DNA of 64,000 nucleotides, taken from Caprimulgus europaeus (Eukaryota; Chordata; Aves; Caprimulgiformes; Caprimulgidae). This document shows, one piece after another, positions 26,501 to 38,465 of this stretch. Each line of letters starts with the position of its first letter. Positions within the stretch are counted from its first letter, which is position 1. The notes below the pieces were generated by a model, which saw only the letters and a list, made by a program, of their open reading frames with translations, was not told the origin of the DNA and made no database searches. Location: positions 34,286,937 through 34,350,936 of the forward strand of contig OU015534.1 of assembly GCA_907165065.1 (NCBI GenBank), given 5' to 3'. The translations under genes were made by a program, and so were the position numbers.

Positions 26501-28384
26501 TGTAGGGATAAAATATTAAGACTTAGGTTTCAGAGAGAGATCTGTAAGGATTATGCTCACAGGTCACACTTAACATGTCTATGACCAAAGGCCAAGCTTA
26601 ATGTGTAGTAATATCATTTGTAATTCTATTGTTAAATTCATTAATTTCAGCCTGGGTCCTCAGAGGACCTACTTTCCATGCTGCTTAATTTATGGTTTTG
26701 ATTACTATTTTTAAGCTCAATAAGAGTGATTATATATATATATATATATATATAAAAATATACTTTTGACATGTTATGTTACAATTTTATCTTCCTGATA
26801 TCCATGAGGAAGACAAGTATAATCCTATTTAGGAACTAATACCAGGATGTTTTAGTCTACATCCTACTAATCTGAATAGGAAAAACTGGATGTTAAAGGT
26901 CTGTAAAAAATCTGTTGCATATGACTGGAAAGAAAAGGATCAAAGACCAACATTATTGCTTTGGGGATATATACTTAATGCTTTAACAGATGTCATCAAT
27001 CTGCTGCTTTTTAATGAGTTTCAGCGTGCTCTTCCCTGAATTAATTATCTTTTGTCATCAGTTTTATTCTTCTGTGCTGGATTTTCAGACTTAACAAATA
27101 ATTCTGGAACAATGGGTAATTATAAAACAGAGACAACGATATCCTTAGGTTTTGAACAGTGCATTGGTGATAAACATCCTTGAACTTGAATCCATCATTT
27201 TTTTTATATAACAGCAGCATTACATTTTGAAGGACTCAAGAAGAAATTCTATACAACACATTAACCCAACAAAACAAGGAGCACTAATGGCATTTTGATA
27301 TATAACACATAAACTGGATTACTCTCCCAACTCCTCACTTACGATTCTTATCTGAAAGTAAAACATAATTTATGTTCAAATTAAATGTTTGACCCTTCTT
27401 TAGAGAAAACAAAGAGTTTTACAAGGAGTATTCATAGACAGCATCAGAAGGAAATGATCTATTTAATGTGCTTTGGCATCGTGCTCCATTAGCTGCAAGT
27501 ACCAAAGAACCTCTCCCCAAGCTTGGCAAAGCCTTCAGATATAATTCATCAATGTAATGGCTGAAGTGGTTTGAAAAATAAACAATATAAATGGTGAGAG
27601 AGTAATATCAAGTAGAACCATAACCTTTTCATTGTGTTGCCCAATTCTGCCACTTTTTCTTAAGGTGAGAAATGCCTTCCTTCACAAATAAAGATCAGAA
27701 ATAAGAAAAAGAAATAGTTTTCCAACTGAGAAAATAATCAATATGCAAAAGATTAAATATCTCAACTAAAATTAATTTGCAAATGTTACTAAGCAATTTA
27801 CATTCAGCTTCATGCATGTTGGCACCCCTCCACAGAGGTGGTAATTATTGGTCTAACATAGCACCTTCTTTTTTGATGGTAGAATAGAACTCCTTGTTAT
27901 GCTCAAGGCTTAAAGTCAATGAACTTTTAAAATATCTTTATTTCCCTTGTTGGTAAGGCATGTCATTGCTCATTCCTCCCTAATTTCTCTTTCCCTGGAA
28001 GCACTTCCATTTCAGTACATTCTCCTTGCACTTCAGAGAAAAATGGTCTCAAATTTCAAAAAAAGAGAGGTTTTTTTCTGAATTGGAATAAATACTAAAA
28101 TTGTTCTATGTAAAAGATTTTGTGGCCCTATTTTCTTTAGAAGAAAATACTGTGCTTGGAAGAAGAGAGGAGGTTTTTTGCCAAATAGTCCTCAGAGCTA
28201 CAAGAATGTACAGAGGAAATGTAAAGTGCAAAGGAAGACTTCGGATTTTGAACGATGGGAAGAGTTTCCAAGCTTGGTGTAACGGACTTTAGATATGCAA
28301 ATAGCAGTTTGGATATTTAAGGATGTGTTTTGAAGACCTTTATCTCCAATGCTGTCTAGGAACACATAAATACAGAGCTGCATG
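26501..28384. other. Single-copy AT-rich DNA with a TA microsatellite
   Basis: (TA)n at about 26730-26753. The rest is AT-rich DNA with no recognisable gene; short frames only. Confidence 0.5.
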
Positions 28385-29012
28385 CCAGATGAAGACAAGT
28401 CAGCAGAGTGCCCAGGTGGCCAAGAAGGCCAAGGGCATCCTGGCCTGGATCAGCACCAGTGTGGCCAGTAGGAGCAGGGAAGTTCTCTTCCCCCTGCCCT
28501 GGGCACTGGTGAGGCCACAGCTCGAGTGCTGGGTTCAGTGTTGGGCCCCTGAGTCCAAGAAGGACCTGGAGGTGCTGGAGCGTGTCCAGAGAAGGGAACG
28601 GAGCTGGGGAAGGGTCTGGAGCACAAGTGTGCTGAGTTCCCGGCTGAGGGAACTGGGGGTGCTGAGCCTGGAGAAAAGGAGGCTGAGGGGAGACCTTCTG
28701 GCTCTGTCCAAGTCCCTGCAAGGAGGGTGGAGAGAGGTGGGGGTGGGTCTGTTCAACCAAGGACCCAGGGACAGGACAAGAGGAAATGGGCTCATGTTGG
28801 GAGAGAGAAATACCTGAAGGATATTACCCCAAGCACTGGCACAGGCTGCCCATGGAGGTGGTGGAGTCACCTTCCCTGGTGGTGTTTAACAGATGGGTAG
28901 ACAAGGTGTTGAGGGACGTGGTTTAGAGGTGGGACTGGTAGTGTTGGGTTTATGGTTGGATTCAATGATCTTAAAGGTATTTTTGAAGCACTATGATCCC
29001 GTGTGATTCTGT
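28385..29012 (+). mobile_element. CR1 LINE fragment, 3' 0.6 kb
   Basis: Plus-strand CR1 from the ORF2 stretch encoding 'KKAKGILAWISTS' through RPQLECWVQCWAPESKKDLE to the 3' tail (gatcccgtgtgattctgtgc). From 28562 to 28790 it is almost identical to 12242-12470. A deletion near 28800 removes part of the region between ORF2 and the tail. Frame 28323-28817 (164 codons) is mostly ORF2 C-terminus and is not a host gene. Confidence 0.93.
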
Positions 29013-30909
29013 GCAAAGGATCTAATCTGCCCATAGGGCTGGCAGCATTGGCAGGCTTCTGGGCTGCTGATGGGGAGCAAACTAAGCAAGAATAACTCTG
29101 ATCATCCCAACGGTCTCAAAACAAAAGCATTCAGATGTCAGAGCTTGCTTAAGACAATGAACCTTATAAATCAGAGCCTTTGATTTTTAACATTACAACA
29201 AAGGTTTTTCTTGCAGTAATTCATCAACATGGTGATGAAGTTTGTAAAAATGATCAATTTCAGAGAAAAAAACCCCAACACTTTCATTGAATACATGCTG
29301 AAGTGGAAATACTGTATTCATCTGCGAGCTTTTTCTTAGCTAAATATTTACTCAGAGACTAAGTTCAGTCAAATATCAGACTGTCTTGAAATGATCTATG
29401 TCAGCATTTTGTTCTTTTGTGTCAGCAGCTATAGAGGTAAACGTCAAAAAAACCTCCCCACGTCTCATTTCAGCTTGTGCTTGCTTTAAAAGAAGACAAA
29501 AAAAAGAAGAGACCTATTTACTTAAATGAAAAATCCTAAAGTAGATCATAAAAATGGTCAGTAATGTTCATAGTCACTCAATGGTTTCCAAAGCTTTTCA
29601 GCTGATGCTTCTTGTGCAAGTGCATCTGAAAATTATATTTAGCTATGAGCAGAGAAAAAAACCCAAACACGAGAAGACTCAATATGTGCTTAGGTAAAAG
29701 GTGGAACACATTTAAGGAAATATATTACTTAAGAGTAAAGAAAAAAAAAACCCTAGAATCTTCACTAGTAGTTGGAAAATGGAGACTGTGAACTGGAGAA
29801 TGGGGACAGGGAGCCCAGGTTGCCAAGTATCAAATGAAGATTCAGAAAACTAAGATTATTATTAATTCTTTTACCTCAAAGCTGCATCTGTAGTTAGGAA
29901 CCTCGTTGCTGCCATGTGACTTATTAATGCCTGTGTGGGTGGTGTCTGTTTTAGGGGGTGTACACTTGTATAGTGGTGTGGTCACTGAATGACCTTATAA
30001 TAGATTTAGAAATGTTTAATTCCTTCTTCAATTGGTGCCTTAAATACTTTTTCACTGTTGCTACCTTGCGAAAGGAGCTATCCATCGTGCATCTAGATGG
30101 CATCACTCTTACCCAGCTGCATCCTGCTCTTGTGGTATATTTCAATCCAAACTCTTTCTTTTTCTCCAGCAAAGCCATGCTGATACAACTCCAGGGCCGT
30201 TCACTTCCATAGCCAGCTCTCTCCAGCAGTGACAATCCCTTCTGCTGCTCATATAGATTCCCTGGATGGAGCCAGAAGTTACTTCTGAAAGCAGAACCTG
30301 CCAGCTGTAACACTGATTATTCTCTTTAGTGTGGTGGATGAGGATGGATTAGCCAATTGTATAGCAACTGCCATACAATGTCCTCTCTTACGCCTATAAA
30401 TATAATGGCATGCAGTAACATAATAAGCTTACACCCAATTTTCATCAGCAACCCTAATCATAAAAGCTCTTAAGTGCTCCTAATTGCACCTCTTCTTAAA
30501 TGAGTAGGTTAGCTTTGCAAAAAAAAAAAATATATTGCAGAATTAAGCCAGCCTAATTTAAGATTAATTTCCAGTCTCATGGAAATTACACTTCAGGAAA
30601 ATAAGAACATTCTAAAAGGGTCGTTGGACAACCTCTTAGTAAAAGCAGATGTAGGTATTGCTGGTGACAAAATGCAGGAGGTTTCCTCAGAGGGCCAGGT
30701 TTATGGGCCCTAACTGAAAGCCACAGTACTACAAGAAAAAATATATACAAGAAAGTATCCAGGACTTTGCTTCCTTTTTTTTTTCATTTTCCTTTTTTCA
30801 TGTATCATTTTTTTAAGGCTATGTAGGATGTGAGGAAGGTAAAAGAGATGTGGAACATAAAAGGCATGCTGTAAGAGACAGAAAAGTGAGGGTTTTACCT
30901 CAAACACTT
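29013..30909. other. Single-copy DNA, no gene seen
   Basis: AT-rich. The frame at 29951-30313 (minus, 120 codons) shows no domain I recognise and has no splice context. No repeat family identified. Confidence 0.45.
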
Positions 30910-31775
30910 CTGTTGTGAAAAGACAAATGGTCCCAACTGACGAGCAGCCTTGCTAATCAAAGGATGAGCAGCCTTGCTGATAACAAGAGATGAGCTCATG
31001 TCTTCCAGGTGTCCAACAAGAGAAGTTGTGGGATGTTTAAAGGACACACCACCTACTCCCTGCCTTACTCCCTTACTGATGGGGAACTCCAAGGGGCCCA
31101 CAGAGTAACCAAGTGACTGCTGCAGGTGCAACAGGATGGCCACCACCCCACCACCTCTTCTAATGGAAGTAAGGGAGACATGCCCCACCACTCCATGTGC
31201 TAACTGAAGAAAGTCAGGTGGAGACCTGAGAACTTTTGTCCATAAAAAGGTGAATTAACAGTGGGTGGGTGTGTGCCACCACCCAAGGGTCCCAGAATGG
31301 CTGGACTGAACTTTGCTGGAACCAAGGAGTGGTGACTCTCCAGAAACTTTCCTCTCTCCTTTTTGTATTTTCTCTTTCAATCTTCCTCTTTCCTTCCCAG
31401 CTTAAACTCCATCCCTGGCACATGAGGGTAACATTGTTGTAAGTTGACATCACTGTAAGTTTTCAGCATGGATAAGTGGTCACTGGTTTTTAGCATTGCT
31501 GCCAGTTTTTGGTATTACCAGATCATTGTGAGTTTGACAGCTCTGGTTGAGTTGGCTGTGGGTGATGGACATCGCTGGTGCTTGCTGAGCTGCTCTGAGT
31601 CTGAGTTGTGTCAGGAAGTGTCAGTAGGGTGGAAGTTTCCTTCTCCAAGTCATTTGTGTTGTTGTGAGTTTTCATTGCCAAGTCATTTATCTTTTGTAAC
31701 ACCACTGCATTCTTTACAGCTCCCTTTAATAAATTGTAGTTTAATAGAACCTCTGCAGTAATTGTCATCATCAGA
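30910..31775 (+). mobile_element. Probable ERV LTR with TATA-like and AATAAA signals
   Basis: This block of higher GC content starts near tgttgtgaaaagacaaatgg and runs to about tctgcagtaattgtcatca. It has LTR architecture: a TATA-like 'cataaaaagg' at 31241-31250, a C/T-rich leader, repeated 'gtaagtt' segments at 31430-31460, and AATAAA at 31728-31733 shortly before the putative end. The layout resembles avian LTRs I recall, but I did not find clear TG...CA ends with a target duplication, so limits and family are inference. The strand follows the order of the two signals. Confidence 0.5.
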
Positions 31776-33300
31776 GATCTAAAAACAACCTCCCCCTAAT
31801 CCCATCTGAGCAGGACTGGACACATGTGGATCCCTGGAATGCAAGAGCATCTTGTTTTGAGGATATTGGGTTAGTGGCTATCCATCATAAAAAAAGACAA
31901 GAGATAAAGAAGGGAATAAATGGTGCTTAGATACACAAAGTCCAACGAAGAGGAGAAAAATTGAGGTAGTATTGAAGATCTGAGCTCTCCTGCAGCCAAA
32001 AGGACCTCTCAGCACCTTGGAGGGCCCAGACAGATCTGAGCAGGGGAAAAACAAAAGTGTCATGGAAAAGAGTGAATTTATCACAGCATGTTGGATGGGA
32101 GTGTATAAAACTTTTTATGGGGTGATTTAAGGGATGGTGGGGACATACAAAACTTATTATGGGATGTTTAGTGGAATGACCAAGGCAGGGAAAGAAGGAA
32201 TCAGGTTTGATGCAGGAGGAAGAAGTGTGGGAGAATGGAAAGGAAGGAGGAGAAAAAGCACCAGCACAATGTAAAAAAGCTGCTGTAACAGTTACAACAA
32301 TTTTGCACTTCTTGAGAAATGTCATTATAGGAGGAATGTGACCATTCATCTTTTTTTCTGCATTTTTTATGAAGTCATGCAACATGCAAGCAAAAAAAGC
32401 ATAGAATGAATGAGTAATATGGAAATGTGTGAGGAAATGAGGAAAATATTATATTTTGGAAAGGAAACATTTAATATGGGAAAAATGGTTTTAAATCTTC
32501 TGTGTACAAACATTAAAAATCAGTATTTCAAAAATTTATAGTTAAAAATAATATGAAGAACCACTGTGTTGCTCATACTCCTTTTAATACAAACAATGGC
32601 AGTTCTTCTCATATATTTACAAAATATTGTTGTTTATTACGAAAATTAATCCCTGAGTTACATGGTCTTGTCCATATGACTTCTTGTAAGTTTTAGTGTA
32701 AGCTCTTTTGCATTCTTCATGTAAGTAACACTCACCACGAGATTTTCAGTCCTCTGAGGTGTGACAAAAACAAATAATAAAATAAACCCTTGAAAGCATG
32801 AGTGAAATAAAACTAAAGCTCAGAAAAAAGTCAGAAATAATTGAAAATATACTATAGAGAATTATTTAAAAAAAATCTTCAGACTTTGGTGCACCTGGTT
32901 GATGACTTGCACATGATGAAAGCTGCAAAACCAAATACAACATTGAACATGATCAAGCTTTTCTTCCCTAATTCCTTAGAAGTATAAAAATAAAAGATGC
33001 CTTGTCTGCCACTGAGTGGGTCACCACATCAGACCCTACAGATCTCCCTCAAATTAATAAAACTCTCTATATAATTTAAAAATATATTATATGTTGGAAT
33101 ATTCTTTAAAAATCTCCTCACAGTGGTAAAAACCTTTTAATAAGCTCCAGTCTAAAATTATTCAAAACCAAATAACATGCCTGTTTACTTGTGCCAGCAT
33201 TGTGCTCTTCTATATTCTTCATCGATGATATCTGTCCTTTGATGAGTTTAGAGTGTAATCTTTTGTAAATTAGCCCATCTGTATTAGTAATTTCTGTTCA
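31776..33300. other. Single-copy DNA, no gene seen
   Basis: The first 400 bases (to about 32200) may be decayed repeat following the LTR; the remainder is AT-rich. The frame at 31927-32385 (minus, 152 codons) is rich in Ser, Pro and His, has no domain I recognise, and lies in purine-biased DNA. I do not call it a gene. Confidence 0.4.
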
Positions 33301-33845
33301 CATCCAGTCCAACCCCCCTGCCAGAGCAGGTTCCCTACACCAGGTTGCACAGGAAAGTGTCCAGGTGGGTTTGAACATCTCCAGAGAAGGAGACTCCACA
33401 GCCTCTCTGGGCAGCCTGGTCCAGGGCTCTGGCACCCTCACAGTGAAGAAGTTTTTCTTCGCATTTAAGCAGAACCTCCAGTGCTCCAGTTTGTGCCCAT
33501 TGCCCCTTGTCCTGTCACTGGGCACCACTGAGTAGAGTCTGGCCCCATCTCCTTGACACCCGCCCTTTAGATATTGATGAATTTCTATATTCCCCTCCCA
33601 GGCTGCTCTTCTCCAGGCTGAACAGTCCCAGCTCTCTCAGCCTCTCCTCACACAGGAGATGCTCCAGACCACTCATCATCTTTTTGGCCCTACACACCTC
33701 TCCTCACACCCTTCCCCTCTAAACCCTTCCCCAGTGTTGTGTCCCTCCTCTGGACACTCTGCAGCAGCTTTAGATCCTTTTTCTCCTGGGGCACCCAAAA
33801 ATGCCCCCAGTGCTGGAGGTGAGGCCGCCCCAGAGCAGAGTGTGC
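33301..33845 (-). mobile_element. CR1 LINE fragment lacking its terminal tail
   Basis: Begins abruptly at 'catccagtccaacccccctg', so the last 50 or so bases of the CR1 3' end, including the octamer, are missing. It continues through 'caggttccctacaccaggtt' and the ORF2 C-terminal part. At about 33690 sequence resembling a second, more diverged CR1 stretch (ctggacactctgcagcagct, 'gtgctggaggtgaggccgcc') follows. This may be a rearranged single copy or two insertions. Same 3'-end type as 4577-5112. Confidence 0.86.
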
Positions 33846-34290
33846 ATGAGTGTACTTACTGTCCCCCACACATATATTTGCACACACGTCTCCATCAGAA
33901 GTTTTGAGCTGTCCTTGTCTGCTTCGAGCCTTTTCTCTCCTTCTGCACTTTTTTTTCAGGCTTTTACTGGTCTGTTACTAGAGCTGCCGCTTTCTCAGTC
34001 TGTCTCATGAACAATTTAACTGTTGGATGAATTTATCCCTGAAGAAGAGCAACTACCTGGATCCTAACCAGAGAACCTCCAGTGTGTGAAGACTCTTAGC
34101 AAGACGGATCCATCTCTGAAGAGCTATTGCCCTGGTTAACATATGGCTACGCACATTGCTCTTACAGGGTTGGTGAGCGCCTATTTGCGCCTGTTTTGTG
34201 TCATAAAGAGCCTGGGCTGCACTCAGAGACTGGAAAGGAGAAACGTTCTCACTGAGGTCCAGGGACATCGGGGGAGCTCAAACGTGCTAG
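33846..34290. other. Unique GC-moderate block upstream of the CA satellite
   Basis: Not AT-rich like the surroundings, and not a repeat I recognise. Has scattered CpGs (34150-34290). A pyrimidine run ending in cag (33944-33959) resembles a splice acceptor, but no long frame follows. Could be the flank of a regulatory region; function unknown. Confidence 0.4.
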
Positions 34291-34972
34291 TGCAGTACAC
34301 ACGCACTCACACACACTAAAGCACGCACACACACATGCGCGTGAGCACACGCACAAGCACGCACACGTGTGCGCACACACAACGCACGCACACGCACGCA
34401 CACGCGCACACGTACGCACACGTGCACAAACACGCACAAACACGCACACATACACACGCACTCACACACACAGACACACATGCACGCACACACACACATG
34501 CATGCGCACACACAGACACATACACGCACGCGCACGCACACACGCACATGTGCACATACACGCATGCGCACGCACACACGCACATGTGCGCACACACGCA
34601 CAAACACGCACACACTCGCACACGCGCACACACACGCTCACACACTCGCACGCACACGCGCACACACTCACACGCACACTCACATGCACACTCACACACA
34701 CGCACATGCGTACACACACGCACACACACAGACACGTGCACACACACACACAGACACGCGCACGCACACACACACACCGACACGCGCACACACAGACACA
34801 CACACACGCACTCGCACGCACACACACAGACACACACAGACACACACAGACACACACACACAGACACACACACACACACTCACACACAGAGACACACGCA
34901 CTCACACACACAGACACACACACACAGACACACACACGCACTCACACACGCGCACACGCACACACTCTCACA
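34291..34972. repeat. CA/CG-rich imperfect satellite, 0.68 kb
   Basis: A tract of CACACG, CACGCA, CACACT and CACAGA variants, nearly all Py-Pu alternation in its first 330 bases and more interrupted by CT and AG steps later. Because the dinucleotide has no stops, frames of 115 to 244 codons (His/Thr on plus, Cys/Val on minus) are open in several registers; these are artefacts. Alternating purine-pyrimidine DNA of this kind can adopt the Z form (established for CA and CG repeats). Confidence 0.95.
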
Positions 34973-35447
34973 CCAGGAATTGAATCATTACAGGAGAAAC
35001 ATCAGAAAGTTGAAGAAAACGACACCTACCCCTCAATTTCCCCAGCAGCACAGACTTAGACAGAGCTGAGGGGGGACCTTTCCTCTCTCCCTCTCCTCAC
35101 CGGCACTGGCAGAGGGACTGCACGTTTCTGGCTGCTACAGGTACCCAACTTTCCCCTCCCTGTCTCACAAACCACATTTAGCTTCAGTTTTAATCTGTAT
35201 GATAGAGCTGGGATGTTACACCCTAAATGGGGCTTTATCTAACATAAAAATCAAGTAGTTCTTTTTTCCTCTCTCTCTCTTCTGCCCATCTCTCACTTTG
35301 GGCCTCTCTCTGTCTTAGTGTCATTAACAGGAATTATATTAAAATAATGATGTGAAGTTTTACATTAACTCTATCTAGTGTGATGTGCTAACAGTGATGA
35401 TTCATTTCCTTCTTACACTAAGAGACAGTGCATGGGATTTACTTAAT

Positions 35448-35521
<74 letters not shown>

Positions 35522-36679
35522 TTTGATTACCAACTAAGGTTTTATGATAACACGAAGTATCACAACACAAAGCACAAGGAAAGTTAAGTTGTGATGCAGA
35601 TGAGTCTGAAATATCATAGCTCAGAATAAGGATTTGTCAGATAAAAATTATTCAGGAACTCGGTTATTACAACTTCCATTTGGGTTGCAGAAGTCCCTGA
35701 AGTCCCCTTCACAATTGGAATGAGAGCATTTTCCAGAGCTGATGGTTTTGTTGGTCACATCCAGGATGTAAAGGTGTGTCTTTGAGAAAAAAAATAAATA
35801 ATTTATGTTTCAGTTTAGTTTGTTTTGTTGGGGGTTTTTTTAGTTGTTGTTTTTTTTTAATTTTATTTTGGTTGGTTTGTTTTTTTAAGAACTGAAAGCA
35901 TGCAAAAGTATCTAGAAAAAATTAAAGCCAGATATTTGAGTTTTGTTTGCAGGACAAGGTGTATGGTAGCATTATTTCCTTCTGTATGCTAAAACATCTC
36001 AGACTTGAGAACAAGGTTAGGGAAAAAAAGAAACAAAAAAGATTGGGTGCTGATGTCACGGAGATCTTTCTTTTGCATCATACTTTCTACCCTCCATAGA
36101 CAACTTTGTTTTCATTGTAGCTGTCCCAGTAATCCTAAAGGAGTTATCACTAAAATACAGAATAAAGTCTTGATTTCAGTATGCCCATGCTTAGTTTTCT
36201 GTGTGTGAGTAATTCTTCTGAACTCTGTTAACAGTTGCCTCTTGTGTCTGTCTCCTGCATCACTGCAGCTGGGAACTTGGGTGGGTGAGGTTTGTCCACT
36301 GTGCTTAATCTACAGAACAAACAGCTGTATGTGGCTCAAAATCTTTATGTTGTGGTCTGTGGGTGGCTGAAGATGTTCTATAATCTGCCTCAATTTATGT
36401 AACATGACAATAATCCAGGCCAAACTCCCCTTTTTCTTAAAAAAAAAAAATAGCAACAGTATCCAGTATCTTTATACTGGAAATAGGCTGGACTCCCTAC
36501 TTCCTCTTAATTCCTTTAATTAATAATTTATTTTTGTTTAATTTAAATTGAATTTATTTAATTAATTTATTTATTTTTGTCCTCCCTTCTTACCTCTAAA
36601 AGCAGTAGCTACCTGATTTGAAATGTGCATTATACAAACTTCTGCATTTCCATGTATATTCTATAATATAGCTGCACTG
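34973..36679. other. Unique DNA with an AAT microsatellite
   Basis: 34973-35160 is GC-moderate and ends in ctgctacag followed by gtaccc, a weak donor-like step. From 35200 the sequence turns AT-rich. Contains the (AAT)n array listed separately and A/T-rich low complexity at 36520-36580. No gene seen. Confidence 0.45.
35443..35521. repeat. (AAT)n microsatellite, about 26 units
   Basis: One early interruption (aattaat near 35451), then more than 60 bases of pure AAT repeats. Long enough to be length-polymorphic. Confidence 0.95.
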
Positions 36680-37185
36680 TGTGTCGGTGGCAAGGTGTTG
36701 GTATGGACCTGCTGTAGGGTGGCCTCTGAGAAGCAACCAGGGGCTGCCCCGTGCTGGATGGAGCCAGTCCCAGCCAGTTCCAACCAGTCCCAGCTGGCTC
36801 TGCAACAGCCCCACCTCATACACAGCTGAGTCCATCAGTGATGCTGGTGTCACCTCTGGGAGAACATGCTTAATAAAGGGCAAAACACTCCACAACAGTG
36901 AGTGTGAGAAACAACCCTGCCAACACCAAGGCAAGAGAAGGAAGAGGGGAAGGAGGAGGTGCCCCAGGTGCAGAGGAGGTTCCCTTGCAGCCCACAGAGG
37001 AGCCCACACCACAGCAGGTGGATATTTACAGAAGGAAGCTGCTGCCTGTGTGAAGGACCCATGTTGGAAGGGATGATGCTGGAAGAGCTGTTATGGACTG
37101 ACCACAACCCCCTACAACCCTCCTGCTGAGGAGAAGGAATGATAGAGCAGCCGGGTGGGGGTCTGGTCAAGCTCAAACCACCACA
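36680..37185 (+). mobile_element. Internally deleted solo LTR of the long avian ERV family
   Basis: The sense-strand version of the family seen on the minus strand at 41590-42556 and 61175-63198. Shared landmarks in order: 'gtcggtggcaaggtgttggt', 'gagtccatcagtgatgctgg', 'gtgagaaacaaccctgccaa', 'caacaccaaggcaagagaag', then the 3' end 'ctcaaaccaccaca'. The central 3' half present at 41590-42556 is missing. The pentamer ACTGT occurs at both edges (36676-36680 and 37186-37190), which fits a 5-bp target duplication with the LTR's first T shared. No internal genes. Confidence 0.75.
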
Positions 37186-37978
37186 ACTGTTGATAAAGAA
37201 GAGTGATGAACAGTGTCAGATACTTTCCATCCTTGTTATATGATATAAATTTCAAAAGACTCTTCTCTAGGCTGTGTGACTCCTGCTGTGCAAGTTGATG
37301 GATGGATCAGTTTAACTGCTTCAACTTAACCACTAGACCTTCACAAAGACGACACACTGGCCAATACTCTCCTATTCTAACACCTGATGCAGAAGTTACA
37401 AGACTTGTCTAACATAAAAGTACAGAAGTCACAATTTAAAGCACCTGAAGTGGTGTTTTTTGTTATATTCTTAATACCATCTGGATAGGACAGAGTAGCA
37501 CAACAAAAAGTTGTCTTGGATGGGTAAGTAGATGGCTTTAGATTAGAATTTTTCAATGTTCACTCTTCCATAAAGTTATTAAATTCCTCCAGAAACTAGA
37601 AAACACAGACCTGTACAGTGCAGCTAAATATAAATGAGGAAAACTCATGCCCAGTCATCCTGATTCTTCTTTACCAGATAAACATTCAAGATACAATAGT
37701 CTAGGTAAGTGCTACTGCCAGCATCTCTGAATCATTGCATTCATGGGCTGCCTTTAGGATATCATACATTAATTAAAATTAATTTGCATATCATTGACAT
37801 TGCTAAGAAAAGAGAAATAAAATAGTAAAGTGGGTCAAAGTCTAAATCCCTCTACTGGAGTGTAAAATTAGCCTAGACAGAAAATAAAAACAAAATTAAA
37901 CTCTCCATAATAATAAACATCTCAATAAACAGAGAAAATTTATTTGCTGGGATAGTCCCATTATTAGAAGAATATCAC
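37186..37978. other. Single-copy AT-rich DNA, no gene seen
   Basis: No repeat family, exon or RNA gene recognised. Confidence 0.5.
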
Positions 37979-38465
37979 AGGATCACAAAGAATCACAGTG
38001 GTTGGAGAAGACCTTTAAGATCATCGAGTCCAACCATAAACCCAGCACTGCCAATCCCACCTCTAACCCATGTCCCTGAGCACCTCGTCTGCCCGTCTGT
38101 TCAATCCCACCAGGGAAGGTGACTCCACCACCTCCCTGGGCAGCCTGTGCCAGTGCCTGACTGCTCTTTGGGTGAAGAAGTTTTTCCTCAGATCCAGTCT
38201 GAACCTCCCCTGGTGCAGCTGGAGCCCATTTCCTCTTGTCCTGTCCCTTGCTCCTTGGTTGAACAGACCCACCCCCACCTCTCTCCACCCTCCTTGCAGG
38301 GACTTGGGCAGAGCCACAAGGTCTCCCCTCAGCCTCCTTTTCTCCAGGCTCAGCACCCCCAGTTCCCTCAGCCGGGAACTCAGCACACTTGTGCTCCAGA
38401 CCCTTCCCCAGCCCCACTGCCCTTTTTTGGACCTGCTCCAGCACCTCAACATCTCTCCTGTAGTG
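37979..38465 (-). mobile_element. CR1 LINE fragment, 3' half kilobase
   Basis: Complement of a CR1 3' end: 'aagaatcacagtggttggag', 'aagatcatcgagtccaacca', 'ggtgactccaccacctccct', then ORF2 C-terminal codons in the minus-strand frame 38063-38452 ([20 protein letters not shown]). Sequence between 38250 and 38400 is nearly the complement of the corresponding parts of 12236-12704 and 28385-29012. Confidence 0.93.

Noticed and set aside
31927-32385. 152-codon minus-strand frame as a small secreted or Ser/Pro-rich protein
   Set aside because: Purine-biased DNA reads as Ser, Pro, Phe and His on the other strand; no domain, no conserved start and no splice context.
34335-35069. 244-codon plus-strand frame and overlapping minus-strand frames over the CA tract
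   Set aside because: His/Thr and Cys/Val two-letter proteins produced by a stop-free dinucleotide repeat; several registers are open at once and no start context or domain exists.
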